From: Puffinus mauretanicus
Taxonomy: Eukaryota > Chordata > Aves > Procellariiformes > Procellariidae
Reading direction: 5' to 3'
Assembly: GCA_023333565.1 (NCBI GenBank)
Contig: JAJKFH010003680.1
Span: forward strand, 992,001-1,056,000
Length of the DNA stretch: 64,000 nucleotides
The position numbers were made by a program, and so were the translations under genes. Positions 12,106 to 27,800 of this stretch are shown piece by piece. The notes under the pieces are model-generated. The model was given only the letters and a program-made list of their open reading frames with translations, was not told the origin of the DNA and ran no database searches. Within the stretch, counting starts at the first letter, position 1. Every line of letters starts with the position of its first letter.

Positions 12106-15100
12106 CTGATCCATTAAAAATTGGAATTGAGCCACTGGGCTGTACAGTTGAATCACATCAGAAAAAGTCAAACACACTCAAGATTCAAAACCACCTGAGA
12201 ACTCCAGAAAATATTTCAACTTTCTATATTAAGAGCAAAAGTGGGGGTATTCATGAGCAATCAGATCCCTCTTCCTGCTTTTAGCAGTTAACCTGTTCAG
12301 CAGGCTTAGCATGACATGCAAGGATATGAGAACCTGATCGAATGGCATTGTTTTCTTAGGGGCATATGTCATATGCCTTCACGCAAATTACACTGAACCT
12401 CCACCTAAGCCTTTATCTTCTTTATTCAAGGAGTGCTCCTTGCTTAAATATATCAGAATATTTAGGGGGAAAGAAAAATTTCTGTTAACTTTTGCCTGCA
12501 CCGCCCTAGTAACAGCATTTCATACATTATATGGAAATAGATTATGGGGTATTATCTGGAGAGTATCAGAGTGTCTCCCTTCAAAACATGAGCCGGGTTA
12601 CTTTCCTCATCCAGTTTTCTGATCACTGTGAATTACTCATACTATGTCTTTTTAGTAAATATAGGTTATGTTCCTTTGTCTCTGAGTATCTGCAACAATC
12701 GCTTAAGAGGGGCGCAAAGTAGTCATGAAAATGACTGCAGAGTAGGGAAAAAACCCCAAACAAACCTAATTATCAACTACAAATTACCCAGTTTTCGTAG
12801 CATTCGGTAATAAACTCCCGAGTTCAAGTCCCGTCTCTTTTCCAGGCAGGACAAAAAACCTGATCTGCATTCTCCTACATTCCAACTGAAAGGCCTCTAA
12901 TTATTTCTTCACACGCTCTATTTCTACTTCGAGTTCAAGAAATACTCCTGACTCCTGAGTAGAAAACTGCTCTTTTAAAGATTATTAGAAACTCTCAGGT
13001 TTTAAAAGAGAAATGCCAGTTTACAGTTTATTGAAAAAACAACAAAAGCAATCTGCCCATTCTCATCAACCAGCTCCCAGCACCCAGCTGCCCTTCTGCC
13101 CAAGAGCAGGCTGCCACGCTTCTTGCAGGCGCATCTCCTGTTGACCTCAGCAGTGTCTAGATGAGTTTCAGGTAACTTTATTTTGTCCAGTTTATTCATT
13201 TGTTTTAAATTAGTCCTGAAACAGATGTAGTCAAACAACATGCAGGCAATCCGTCCTTCGAAACCTTTTTGTCAGGTAATGCGTAGGTGGATTCTGTGTA
13301 AAAAAAAAAAAGGAATTTCCACCAGAAAGTGAGATCCCTAGCCATTTCCAACACCTCCTCTACACAGATACAAAAAAGCTATTATTAATTCAAGCATTTC
13401 ACCAAAGATGGAACTACACCTGCACCTGATACAGTACCAGTGAAGAATGCCTTTTAAGTCTTAAAGCTACTTTCACTGGCCATCCCAGAAATCCATGACT
13501 GAGCTATTAAAGAAATAAAAAAAACTTTTTTTAAACAACAAGATATTAAGCCTTACCTAAATCATGCCTCATTGCAGAAGAACTTATACCTTTCAGCTGC
13601 AAACAGAAGAAGATAGTTAAGAAGAGGACAAGACAAAGCGTTCCTCGGTTGTGTATGGAAGAAATGCCAACTGGAAGCCCCTATTTTCTAGTTCTTTCAG
13701 GAAAGCCCATGAATGTAGCTAACACCAATTTACAGTAAGAAATATAAGGAAAGTCCAGAATTTCATGAAGGTCCTTTCCATCCACTTAGTCTTAGTATCT
13801 GCCAAGAAATACATGTCAAGTGGGCTAACACTCACTCATCTTCCTAGATGTTTGCTCAGAAAAGGAGTTTCAGAAAAGTCTCATCATACTCTCAGAGGAA
13901 GAAATTAAATAAAAAGTTCACAGAACTTTTAGGTGCTCAAAACAAAGTTTTCTTGGTTTTTTTCAGAGTATTTTCTATTAGGTAATATATAATGCCATAG
14001 GATTTATATTCAACAGTCATCAGCTCAGTATCTATTGCACTGCTGTATATCAAATCACAGAGTGTCAAATTAGGTTCTTAAAGTGAGGAACGTCCAATTA
14101 ATAGCCATTTTGAGAAGTTTGCTATAAACATCTTGTCCCTTGTCCTACCAAATTTTCTTCGGCAGAAGCAGGATCTAGTTCTACTGGAGCAGCATTCTGC
14201 TGCTTCAACCTCCAGACCTTCCTGTTGCCTCCCTACAAACACCCACTGGTACTGCAATAGCAATAAAGAGAAATCTTTAATGAACAAAGAGTCCCAGACC
14301 AGAGAAGCTTTGTGTATGCTGGAGGAGAAACTGGTTTTGCATAAACATGGTGGATTATCAAGAAATGCAGGACTGCATTATCATCTTGAGTGCATGTGAG
14401 CAAAAAAGTCAACCATAACATTGACTTTTCAATCCCAAAAAGTCTTTAAATATAACTTCTGTGAATACTTTCCTAGCTTTTTATGTACAAAACAATCTAT
14501 TACATGCCACCATATCTTGATTTCTGTAGGTAAATAAACAGAGTTCAAAATATTAGCTCTGTCACAGTGAGCTCTGTTTGAGCTAAATGACCATCTTAGT
14601 CCCCAGTAACTATTAACTACTGCTTGCCATTCCCTTTGAGGACTAGGAAGTTTGCCAGTGCATTTCATTTCATTAATGTCAGCATAAGAATGGCAAGGCA
14701 TTTGGGATTACACCTGTACAGTTCTTTTGGATTAACCATATCCAGGCCTAAGCCTAGATCATGTGGTCATCTTGCCAGTTATACACTGGCCCTGCGCACT
14801 CACTCCACCTCCAGAGTGACTCAGTTGGCTGCCCACATAAGGCAAAATAGTTGGACACTAGTTCATAGCCGATAGCCGTCCCCATAGGCAATATGAATAT
14901 AACAATCAAGATGCTTATATCCAAACTTGCACACAGCTATGAAAAGGAATATGAGTATGGCCTTGAATTCCCCCTTAGACTTTAGAGGAACATGAAGGCT
15001 CTACTAATAGACTTTCCCATCCATTCTCCCTGGCATGTCCCTTTTCTTTTCACTCTGCTCTTTCTTTTTCCCTCCAATCCCGATTTCTCCATACCCCAAC

Positions 15101-18100
15101 TCTTCAGTCCACTCCTATTCATTACACTCAGCTAGCCCTCAGTCTTTTACCCTCTTCAAAACACCCATGTCTCAGTCAGTTCTTCTCACGCACCAGACAC
15201 TAGCCCTAGCCCCCTGTCCGTTGCAATCAGGCAACTGCCTGCTCCCTGCTGCTGCGGTGCAGCAAGATCACTAGGAGCACAGATACTGTTCTTTCACATC
15301 AGCTGCAGCAGCTCAAATGTAAGCTTTCTGGGAAATCGGGGCCACACTCACGCTGAAACATATGCAACACAGGTGGAATCAAGGGATTTAAGCTGCTAAA
15401 ATCATTTTTCTCTGCAGAGCATGTGCAAACAGACTTGCAGGCAGATTTTCACAATGACAACAGAAGGCATCTCTGACATAAAGGAAATGCACCATTCTCT
15501 CTCTCCCTCCTCCCCAAAGCCTTAAAATTTAATGTCCTTTCTAACTAGCATGAGGTAGTAAAAAGTTTGGGAAGAGAAGGAGGGTCGCTCACTTTTGAAT
15601 GTGAAGACAATGCTTCTTTCTGGTTTTGTTTCAGAAATAGTGAAACCACTGTCTGAACTGCTTTTGACAAATAAAAGTTTTGTGATGGATATCTGCTGTT
15701 GAAAAGTTTACCCCAAATCTTCACAATACTCAGATGAAAACCAGTATTTATAAAGAAAAATATTATATAGATGTTCAATTAGATTATAACATCAACCCCA
15801 AGTACTTATACCCTTATATCACAATTTTTCTTGTAATTTTATAACCCAGGATAGTTCCACAAGAACAAATTACTAGGTAAGGCTAAAATTATCTACAGTT
15901 TTCTAAGTAAAACTGACCCTGTCCTACATCTCATCCTAGAAAATACTCAGTTAAAACAACTGGAGATTTAACCCATGGAAAAGCTTCAGATTCTGAAAGA
16001 AAATGGAAGCTGAGCCTTGTAAAGTTCAATTAGACATAATTGACAACTCGGCATAAATCAGGTCACTTATTTAGGAACTGACAGATTTTTGGCATGTCCC
16101 TCATTTTTTTTTAATTAAGTTTTTGATTGCTGGTTTGTTTGTCATTTTATTCAAAGAGCTTTACAAAGACCCTTGTAACTCTACACCTATGGAGAGTTCA
16201 AAATTTGCAAGATGCTAATATGTTATCACAGCATGTATATATGTACAGGCTAAGACATATTAACAACAGCAAAAAAAAAAGCATTTCCAGGTGCACGAGA
16301 CCTAGGAAAGTATGGAGTTTTTCTATGTGAGAAGTAAATTGATGTTTATATTTTTCCTACTAAATAAGCTTACCCTCTCAATCTGCTGACACAGTTTTAC
16401 TTGCACAACGCCACCAAATGTAACTGCTAGCACAGGTACTTCTGTACCCAAGAATTGTACCCAGTTGCTGATTCTCCAAGCACAATGGGCTTTATGAGCA
16501 AAACGCTTTTACTTGATACTCTAGTTGATGGCTTTTTTGGTGAGGTATTTTGAAAGAAGTCACAGTCCTAAACACTGCTATGTCGGCAAAAGTTTCAGCT
16601 AAACCAAAGAAAAAGCACAAGTTGACCATTCAATGCATCACCTATCATTGTTCCCATTAGCTAGAACATTCACACAATACCAGTTTAGCCAGACTTTTTG
16701 GAAATTCAAAAGAAACTCCTAAACAATTCTTTTAATCTGCCTCTTTGCAGTTGGCTAATCTAGCTGTGCTACAACCTGTCAAAAGCTTTGTGTGCTGATC
16801 CAGTTAGGCAGCTCTCAAAATATAGGTCCAATTTTATCTTTTTAAGGCGTTCTCCTAGGCTTCCTACATTTGTTTTCGCTTTCCTTTTCTTTATACCATT
16901 CTTACAGTACCATCCAGATGGTAAAGAAATGCTCAGCTGTATTTACATAAATACAGTTTCAGACACCAGAGGGTTAGAGAACACATTGCAGGGAAAATAA
17001 GGAAGATAAACTTAGCAGCTTTTAGGTGAGTGCAATCAGACAATCTTGCAGACTTTGTTTTTTTCTTTTTTTTTTTTTTTATTTAATACACTCTACAAAA
17101 GACTGTTATAGTATTATGTAAAAAAAACATTCTCATACCTAACCTTTTAATCTGGAAACAATGAAGAACTTAGGAAAAAAGAAACCTGAAAGCAGCAGGC
17201 TATGGACTAGCACAGATCAGCACATTTCCATTTATGTCGATGCAGTCAGCCATTTACATCAGGTGAGAACCTGGGCCCCCTGTGGAATTCAGAGCACAAT
17301 ATTAGGCACCAGGCAGATCCTTCGCTGCTGTACACATCACCTGTTTATTCGGTCCCATCCAGCACAGAAGAAATTCCCCAATTTACTGGTGTTTCACTTT
17401 GCACTCTCCACAATAGTGCAAATTAAAAGAGAAGACGGAAGGCAGTGAGGATCCAATATGTTCTACTACCAAAATGAACTTTGGGTTACTTTGGATCTTA
17501 TTATTGGCCTCTCAGTGTGGAATATTTTAGGAGAACGTGGCTCAAATTTACTCCTGGCATAGTTCCATTCACTTCCTGAGAGATTAATTTAGCTCTTTTA
17601 TTGTTTATGCTGTTTCACACATTGCACATAGGTATCAGCATAAGTCATGAACAGAGACAAAATCATTGACTGCATTTACCTAGATCCCTATGTATGCCCT
17701 AATTGAATCACAAGCAAAAATGATTGCACGAACTGAATTTATCCAAAATTGTTAGTCTGATTTCAAACCAGCATCGAGAGGAGAGGCAAGCCTACATTAT
17801 TCTGACCAAACAATATAGCTTGATAGCTCATCTCAGTGTCTAATGAAGTAACGTTTGCATAATGCATGAAGTCCAATTTAGGAAAATTGAAACTGCTTTG
17901 CCTTAAAGATGGCCAGATGTTTAGTGAGCATGTGATCAAGTGACAATTTCACCCAGAGAAATTAAGACCAAGACTGAGGCAGATAAGTAATACAGGAAAT
18001 TTTTCATTTCCATTTGCAGCAGAGAAGACCAGCAAACAGCTTGGTGATCTCAATTCTTCAATTACTAAAAGCAGTAAAATTAAGTAACTGACATTATTAG

Positions 18101-20697
18101 ACAAAAAGATGTTTTATTACAATATAATAATCTCTATAAATTGAAAGAATAAGGTCATACCTTTCTACAGTTCACAATTTTGATTGCCTTGTAATTCAAC
18201 CTCAACCTATAAGCCTTCTAGGTAACGAAAAAAACATACTGTGCACGCTGCAGTAAATATACCTCGGAGAAATACCCACCTGAAAAGCCATTTGAAAGCA
18301 CAGAAGTATCAGAGTCTGATATATGGAGTGTGTGTAAGCAGATGGCAGTTATTTCTTTGTCTCAGTTATCCGACACACTTTACCAAACGTGAACTACCAG
18401 CCAAAGCTCACTATCCCTTGAGTCCACTAGCTACTGTTTCCAAGAATGATTTTGAGATGCAAGGTCTGAAAACAGAGGTAATTTATTCTTATTGGGTAAA
18501 CAATATAGCTGGAAAAAAATCACAAAACCTTGGGCACACTTGCCCTTTTTCTGATCTGAGAGACACATTGCAAACTTCAAACCTGTTGAGATGAATATGT
18601 TCTGGGTAAAAATAAGTTACACTAATCAACGGAGAGTCAAGATAAAGATTAGTATGTACAACTGAATCAGGAAAAGGTGCAATGAAGAGGAAAGGTGATG
18701 AGTAGTTACCACTTGCAGAGGTTACCAGGAGCACATGTTGTAGAGAGACATAAAAGCAATGCCACTACTGAGCCTGTGCTTTTCCATATTCAACACAATT
18801 ATGAAATTTAGTTTCCAGGCTTCTTCTTTTGAAGGTTTTAGTAATCTCTCTCAAGGATAACGACCAGGAGATCTGAAACAGCATGGCTGTCTTATGAAAC
18901 GTTCTCAAAATAGTAGCCAACCATTTTTGTCTTTCCTCCTTTTTACAATTCACTGTGATGCATCATATTTGTTCTGTTTCTCCCATACAGTCTTCACAAG
19001 AACTTTTGGCTTCACAGAAGAATATTAATACAGAAGCAGATGACATGACAGTACAATCATCACTGTGTCTATGTCAAACATGATGAAGTGACTGCTTGAC
19101 CAAGGTTTTCTCCATTTTTCCAAATATATCTTCTTTATAACAGCTGGTCTAATTTCCTTCCTTCAAACTTTGCTTTTTTAAATCTCAAATCACAACAGGT
19201 ACAACAACCCTATTATTACAACATTTTTTTTTTAAGACCAGAATTCCTATGGAAGAATACTTACAGAAAGTGCCAAGAATTATACAGATTTCTTCTAAAT
19301 TTCTAATTCCACCTTAATCAAGTATTCACTATCTATGCAAGGAAAATATCAGTGGAGCTCAGACTGATACAAGTATTTAACAACCATTGACATTTATGGT
19401 AAGTTAGGCACTGTAAGAAAGAGCTTGACACCTTCATATCTTTGTGAAAATGGTCCTCAATTTGTCAAGTCATATGTATAAGAATTACAACAGGTTAATG
19501 TAGCTAGGTATTTAATACTTCCCATGACTAAGTTCCTTAAACACTTTTGAAAGTTCTATTCTCTTTGCAAAACATGCCAATTGCAAGTCAGAGAAAGCAA
19601 GAATATGTTATCCCTCTCCCAAGTCTCCCAAGGAATGCAATTTCCTAGATAAGCTCCGAGCATACACAGCTAGCCTTGGGGTAAGCACAGAAAACAGTCA
19701 GAAAGGAAGGTAGCAGCTTCTTACAACAGCCTTGAGAATTTAATCTCTTAGACCTGTGAACAGTTTCCTTATCTTTACCATCTAAAACTTAAAAAAAACA
19801 CTTAGTAAAATTATTATATTAACATTAAAATGTTTGTTGCTATTTTTAATGGAGTGACTCTACTTCACTGTAATACCTATGATGTTTAACTAAAACACAT
19901 CCAAAACTCTATGGTCAAAATTGTTTGCTTCTGTGTAGTATGCAAAAAGCTAATAATAGTTACAAAAACATCTTCCCCTCACCAAATTTCTTAAGCATTC
20001 AAGGGTTGCAAATGTCACTTGTGGAGCAGGAAAAGAGACACAAGTTTCTGGAGGAGATAGCAGTTTTAAAGGCAGAAAACAGCTTGTCCAACACAGCATG
20101 TAGCAGAACCACTTGCATCTTACAAGTCTAACGAAAAGCACATGCACAAGAAGACAGAGGTGGAGAGAGCTCTGAGGAAGAAACCTACAAAAACATACAA
20201 AGAACCTAGAATATCACTATTTTTGACCACATAAAAGTCCCTTTTCCAGATCAAGAAAGTAACAAATGAAGACTACAGTGATTTAAAAGGAGCAAAGTGT
20301 ATGATGTTAACAAAAGGTGTTGGGATACAGATACATCCCTCCATTCTGCAGACCTTTTTAATTGCAGAAACCAAGCATTTGTTTTATTCTTCAGTTCTGT
20401 GTAGTCACTCAGCAGAAATACCTTGTCTGTACCAGAAAAAGCATGTCTGAAAGTACTTAAGAGTCAAGGGACACCATGTTCACTAAAAAAACTTGAAGGG
20501 AAATGGAATACAATTCTCTAAACCTTATTTTTCAGCAATGAGACAATAAAGGAAATTATGTCTAATTAGACTGATGACAAGGTCTTATGTGGAAAAAAAA
20601 TAAGGTACATGGGTTCTTCTGCATTTTATTCATTGTAAGAATGGTGTGAAAAATGAAGGGCATTGTTCTGATATTTAAATGACACTGATGAATAGTA

Positions 20698-21813
20698 TTC
20701 ATTTGACACTGTCCCGCACAACGTCATTGTCTCTAAATTGGAGAGACATGGATTTGACGGATGGACCACACGATGAATAAGGAATTGGCTGGTTGGTCGC
20801 ACTCAAAGAGTTGTGGTCAATGGCTCGATGTCCAAGTGGAGACCAGTGATGAGTGGCGTTCCTCAGGGGTTGGTATTGGGACTAGCACCGTTTAACATCT
20901 TTGTCAGCGACATGGACAGTGGGATCGAGCACACCCTCAGCAAGTTTGTGGATGATAGCAAGCTGTGTGGTGCGGTCGACACGCTGGAGGGAAGGGATGC
21001 CATCCTGAGGGACCTTGACAGGTTGAGAGGTGGGCCCGTGCGAACCTCAGGAAGTTCAAAAGGCCAAGTGCAAGGTCCTGCACATGGATCTGGGCAATCC
21101 CAAGCACAAATACAGGCTGAGCGGAGAATGGATTGAGAGCAGCCCTGAGGAGAAGGACTTGGGGGTGTTGGTTGATGAGAAGCTCAATGTGTGCTTGCAG
21201 CCCAGAAACCCAACTCTATCCTAGGCTGCATCAAAAGAAGCGTGACCAGCAAGTTGAGGGAGGTGATTCTCCCCTTCTACTCTGCTTTTGTGACACCCCA
21301 CCTGGAGCACTGCATTCTGGGGCCCCCAACATAAGAAGGACATGGACCTGTTGGAGCGAGTCCTGAGGAGGGACACAAAGATGATCAGAAGGCTGGAGCA
21401 CCTCTCCTATGAAGACAGGTTGAGAGAGTTGGGCTTGTTCAGCCTGGAGAAGAGAAGGCTCCAGGCAGACCTTACAGCAGCCTTCCAGTACCTGAAGGGA
21501 GCCTACAAGGAAGCTGGAGAGGGACTTTTTACAAGGGCATGTAGTGGTAGGACAAGGGTTAATGGCTTTAAGCTGAAAGAGGGTAGATTTAGATTAGATG
21601 TAAGGAAGAAATTCTTCACTATGAGGGTGGAGTGAGGCACTGGCACAGGTTGCCCAGAGAAGTTGTGGATGCCTGGAAGTGTTCAAGGCCAGGTTGGGTG
21701 GGGCTTTGAGCAACCTGGTCTAGCGGAAGGTGTCCCTGCCCATGGCAGGGGGGTTGGAACTAGATGGTCTTTAAGGTCCCTTCCAACCCAAACCATTCTA
21801 TGATTCTATGATT
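20698..21813 (+). mobile_element. CR1 LINE, 5'-truncated, 3' end intact
   Basis: This is a copy of the avian CR1 non-LTR retrotransposon, truncated inside the reverse transcriptase of ORF2. Reading from FDTVPHN, it shows the fingers/palm motif SGVPQG (about 20850-20867) and the catalytic-site region KFVDDSK (about 20943-20963), where functional CR1 has an ADD core. The C-terminal part is spread over three frames (20813-21136, 21030-21224, 21342-21635), so indels have broken the gene. It ends with the typical CR1 tail, CCTTCCAACCCAAACCATTC followed by TATGATTCTATGATT. It looks relatively little diverged from what I remember of the bird consensus. It lies antisense to GABRG3 in intron 3. Confidence 0.95.
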
Positions 21814-24800
21814 TTTTTACCAACCAAAAAACCTTACAGAAACATGAAGACTCTTCTGTGACCCAATTAGGGATTATGTGCGGTCACATTGTATTCAGAT
21901 ATTCCTTCCTAACTACAAGCACATTTGTGATGGCACTGGAATCTATGGTTGCTATGATGGCTCAGTCTGTATTCCCAAAACTTTATACTATGAAATTTTA
22001 CAAAAAATTGTCATTAGGACTACTCTATTATTCACAGAACCAATCAGCAACATTCATCTGCTTCTTGGGTAAATCCATCACTGAAAGAACTAAGGAAGAC
22101 CAAACTCTTAAAACCATGGTTTAAATTATGTCAATATCATGCAGGAATCCAATAAACAGGTTGACACAAGAGTAATTACTCTTTCATGGAGCAATCACGG
22201 AAAGCTCAAGCTCTAAAACAAGGTTGATAAATGCTTCACCACTTAAAAACTAAATTGATTTAGGCAAAAAGACCCTCAATTTACCCTAAAGTAATTCAAT
22301 ATCCTTTGCAGGAATTTAGCCATAGCTTTTATGAATTAACTTTCCCAAATGTTGTCAATAAAGTGAAGCTATGTAGCACTGGATAGACAAGGAAGGCAAC
22401 TGTTACTTTCTAAAGGAACTGTAATGGTGGGTACCACTTACTGTTAAGCCTAGGATCTGCAGGCCCAATGAATAGGTTATTGAAGTGGGAGAAATCAGGC
22501 ATAAGAACTGGCATCAGGCTGGAAAGTAGTTTCTTTCCATACTTTATACAAAGCCCAATCCATTCACTCAAAGATGAGGTACCTGTTACATACTGTAGCA
22601 CTGTTCAGCTATGGAAAAAACATTCAGTCCAGCTGTTCCTCAGATCTTTTTGCAATGCCCATTACTGAGCAGATGAGACATTTCATTCTCCTATATTACT
22701 GAAAGTAAATTGCTCATTTGTTATAGACCTTTTGAGACCACACTAAGGCTAAGTCATCCATATTTGACAATCTGCTTGAACTCTGATAAGACAGACTAGC
22801 AGACAGAAGATCAGTCCATTACCAAAGACTTGTGACAGAAACTATCATTCCTCCAAGAAGCAAACTGGATTTCCTGCCAATGTAGTAAATCATAGCAATA
22901 AGTATTTTACTGCTACACATCACAGTACACAAGCATCATTACAGAAAAATGAACATTATGCTAGTCCGTCCCATTGCACCTCGAACAAGGGCAGCCTAAC
23001 GCCTTTATCCAAGTGTCTATCAGCTAGGTCGTACTTTACTTACACAAAGTGGGGCTCTAGAGGAGACCAAAAGGAGAAGCTGCCAAGGTGATATGTGAAA
23101 AAATCAATCCATACTCACTTTTTTCCCTTCAGCTTCCTCCTTTCCACTCTGTTTCACTTTTGAGATTATATTAGCCTCTCACAAGCTCCATGGTGGAAGA
23201 GAAGTCATAAATAGACTCAAGTTTCAGCTTATTACTACTACCTCCCAGAAACATTTTCATAGCGAGGCATTGACTGCCACAGCCTGAAGCAAAAAGAATG
23301 AGTCTGTATGTGAGGTGATTTTGATTTATCAGCAAAAATCCATGCAGCTTAAAAGTTTTCTATTATTCATACCTTTTTTATCAGGAGTGATGCAAACTTA
23401 ATGACAGTATATAACTATGCTGTAGAAACAAGAATAGTAACTTGATCATAATCTAGCAAAATGGTTAAGTGTATGATTAGTATCTTAGTCCTCATAAATG
23501 AACAGAGCCACTCAAACTAAAATTTAATCCAGGACTTACTTGAGTGTTCTCTTAGGTCACAGAGCAAAAAAGAAGCTTGTAAAATTTGCAGGGAAAAATA
23601 CAAACATCCCAAGGCATTCCATTATTTTAGAGATGAACAGAACTCACCAACTGGAAAACTCACCCCTCAGAAATAACAGAAACCACTTCCCTACACAATT
23701 GCTTTACAAATAGATTAGGTAAGACAGCGAGATACAGTTAGAAAAAAACACTCCAAGTTAACAATGAACAACAGGATATCAGGCTTGTGCTGAAATAGTG
23801 TCTTCATTATCTTTGAGAAGCCGTCTGTAAAGGAAATATTTGGGGCTACACAGTGGGGTGAAAAACAGAAGAAATCTGGATTTAAATTAGCTTTGCCTTA
23901 TTATGAAAAGATTCACCAGGTTATGTTTCCATAATTGCAGATGCTCCAACAATAGTTTTAACTATCAAGTAAATAGACACAGAGACTAAAAATATGCAAG
24001 AAATTCAGACTTAATTATAAGCTCTGAATAATATTTTAGACAAGTCTCCACATCAAGATTGTTCTTTTAAATACCTATCATGTCTAGTGGAGAAGCAAAA
24101 TGAGCATGTGGGGACTTTGAAAGTGAAGTTCTGAGAAGTCTGTCAATACATCAAGGGGCAAAAAAGAGTAAATATTGCTTTTATTCTACAACACTTAATT
24201 GAACAAAAGGGAAATACAGTATCCATAAAAATACACAACATAGCCTAGAGAGTGGACACAAAAGAATGAAGTGATGAAACACACAAAAGAAAGACTTTAT
24301 GAATTACCTTTTCAGATTACCTGAGAATAAATAAATGAGCATATATCCAGCAGATGATAACCAATTAATAGTTTTATGAACAGATAAGTACAGTTTATAA
24401 GCTTGTTTCTCACACTGTCTCTTCAACATACTTTCTGTACAGCTGCATTAAAATGAGATTCCAGTTGCTAAAACCATATAGAAGTCACATTCTTCCTTCA
24501 CCAGCAACTTGTGCTGCAGCCTCGGGTTCCTATAGCTACTCAGTTAAGACTATATGTGTGTACACACAAACACACAGACTTTGATGCTATTGAGATTTAA
24601 TAGTCCATGTAATATCAGTGTGTTTGCATTTCTGTCACACAAAGCTACTTCTAGGGGATTTTTTTTTCCCATCAGTTACATGCAATTCCCACTTTGCATA
24701 TTGACATGGTCTCTCTCCTTTTTCTGTTCTTTTATACACAAGCCAGTACTGCTTATCTGTAGAAAACCAGGCTACAGTAAGCCACATTAAGATCTAAGTT

Positions 24801-27800
24801 TTATAAAGCAACTTATAAACCTTTGCTGGGCTGTTGACAAACATTGGAGCATGGATTTTAATGCAAAAGCATATGCTTCCTGGACACCATTTTGAATGGG
24901 AAGTGTTAAAAAAAAAGACACTAAGATGTGAAAACTGAGTGATCTGGATTTCATACACCTGTTTTACAATATAAAGTGTGGGGAAAAAATAAAAACAAGA
25001 TCGCAGATGAATTTTCAAATTTAAAAAACTCACTTAGAATACCCCTAACAGCAGTGGAAGCATGTTCATTATGATTACACAGATAGCAAAGTTTTTAAAT
25101 ACAGAAAAGGTTGAAAAAAATCTTCCAATAGATATGAATATTGCATCCTATAAGTCAGGGTCTTTAATGACACTGTAACATGAAATGGCAAGTTGCAGAT
25201 TTCCGTAACTTACTTTATGAAGAGATGAAAACCAAGACAAAGGGATATAATATGCACACAGGAAGATCTAATTTGGCTCAGAACATCCATGTGTCATTTA
25301 CTTTTAAATCACAGTTTATGTTTCTTTTAAATCAGTCCAAGCTCACATACTATTATGTTTTTGATAAAGGACAGGCATCAAGATATTTATGCAATAGATG
25401 GCTTTTATCTGTTAAAAAGCCACCCTAAAAATTTTGAATGAGCATTCAAACATCTCAGAGTTTTAAGTTTCAAAATACTCTTGTCTAGTATTAATCATTT
25501 CTGTCATTTCATAACATCATGCCATAGCTCAAAATGCTGAAATTACTTTCTTCTTCAAAGCCACTGCCACTTAAGACTACCTCCTCGTATCACTCAGTTC
25601 ATTATTCAGCCTGCTTTTACTTCTTTATTCTTACACAATTCCTATTTCTTGCTACTTAACACTAGCTTTTTTTAGACTGTGCCCCAAAGAAATCTTCCAT
25701 GTCACAGACAAAGGAAGAGTCACCACTGTCTATCCAGAAAACAAGTTTCTATTGTCATCATAAAGATGTTATAATGATGAGCCTCTAATAGAAAAGCATC
25801 TACATTACCTTCTCACAATCCTGTTTTTTCTGGAAATCTTGAGGTTCTAAATAGGTATTTTTGAAAGCAACTAGGAAATGAATCACTGGTAAGGCCTTTA
25901 GGGGAAGTGGCATAAACCCTCTGCAAACAGTCTGGAATACAGGGTGAGCCATATATTCCTGTAGATTACGCCATCTTTGTCACAGAGAACATTATCTTTC
26001 CCTTGACTACAAGCTTTTTTGAAGGGATTCCTAACATTTCTTCCACTTGTGGCACATCCAGCCTCAGTCTAAGAGATTTCTTTTTCCTCAGGGCCACAAG
26101 TATTCATATAAAATTCATCTGAGGTTATCTTTGCTGTAGGTAGGTGTCTGGTAGCAACTGTCTTTTTCCTGACTGTTAAAGAAACAGTGAGATATTAATA
26201 TTCATACTCAAGTCTAACCATAATTACAACAAAGTTATTGACATCTGAAAAGCTTTGCTCTACAAAATTGGCTTGAACATTCAACTGAACACCCATTGAA
26301 TAGATAACTTAAAATAAATTATTTTACTTCGTAGGTTTCACCCACAGGATGAAAAGCACTGATGAAAGCTGATAAGAAAATATACCTGTAGAGTTTAATC
26401 TCTAGAGAAGCTCCACATGATTTTCCCTCAGAAGTGCTGCAGATTAAGAAAAAAGTGATAGAGCTAAGAGCTAAGTTTGGAAGTACACAGCAGGGAAGTC
26501 CTCCTTGTACATGTTGATGATCTCACTCTTGAAATAGAAGAGATAGAAATCAATGTAATCATCTTTCTTTTTGCTCAATCAACTACCATCTTGCCGAGTT
26601 GCCTTGACAGAATAGCTCAATTTTAATAATAATTTAGGGGAGAATAGCTAAAAGTTCCTGTCCTGCTGAGAAATATAGCATATGTAGAATTCTGCAAGAA
26701 TACTCTTTTTTTTTTTTCTTCCAGAATACTATTCTAAATTCTGTACACGATTTTCACACACACTCCTCTCCTTTTGAGAGTTCAGTTATATGACAGGAAT
26801 CAGACTGAAGATGGTCCCTTCCTTCCCCTTCCTCTGCCACAGGTAATTTCCAGCTACTGTTTCTGTTCAGTTTTTTGTGTACCCATGCTCCAGCACTCCA
26901 CAGGCTACATGAAAAACTGCTTACTTAAAAATAAATAAATAAATTTTTTTAATTATTATTTTTAATTCCAAAAAGTGTTTAATTTTTTTTTCCAGTAGAG
27001 CATCACAGAGCTACTGCATACTGCAGCCAAACAGTTGAAATAACACAAATTGGTGGAAAAGTAGCTCCTCAATCAGTTCTGCCACTGGAGGGATAAGTTA
27101 TACAGCACCATAGCTTGTAGGTTTGTGAGGAGACTTCCCATCTTCATTGTAAATTTGAGACTGCAAACTCATTTCTGCTCTCTCATGTAAGTTTGGACAA
27201 ACTCCAAAGTAACAGAGCAGAAATTGAGCTTTTGGACAAAAGTTTGCTACATTTGAGTGCCTAATGTTAATCTCCTATATTGATAATTAGGTTTGAGAAC
27301 AGAAGTAAAACTCAAAAGTGGTTAGCTAGTTCAGATTCAGTTTCAGTGGGATATACTGTCCACAAGCATATCTGAAACAAGGTCCATTTGTATTCAAAAG
27401 TTTAAATATAGCTTTAAGCTGACTTGAGTCCTTAAAACTTCAGGTACCTACATTTTACGTTTCGTCATTGTTTTATTTATCATTCTGCCCGTACAGATTA
27501 TATGTAGTATTTTTCAGCAGTAACCAAGAAATATCTCTATGCCATACACTCATTAACTATCCTAATAAGAATGTCTACTATCAAAGAGATATAGTATGCA
27601 TTTTTTAAATTGATATATTGGTGCATCTTTCCATCTTGGTGCCATAAGATATCCTGAACTCAAAGTTAAGGGATAAGTAAACTAGGCATGTTTTGACTGT
27701 GCCATAATAATCTTCCAAGAACCACTGGTTCCTTCTATTATTATTTTTTCCTTCTTCCTACCTGAAGCCGTTCCAATCAAATGCTTTCTTAATAATTATT

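Noticed and set aside
12805..12835. tRNA-like B-box (GAGTTCAAGTCCCG)
   Set aside because: No matching A-box at the right distance, and no cloverleaf arms can be paired around it.
17057..17081. Long T-run that might be the poly(A) tail of a minus-strand retrocopy
   Set aside because: The sequence to its right on the plus strand shows no recognisable gene or LINE body, and no flanking target-site duplication was found.
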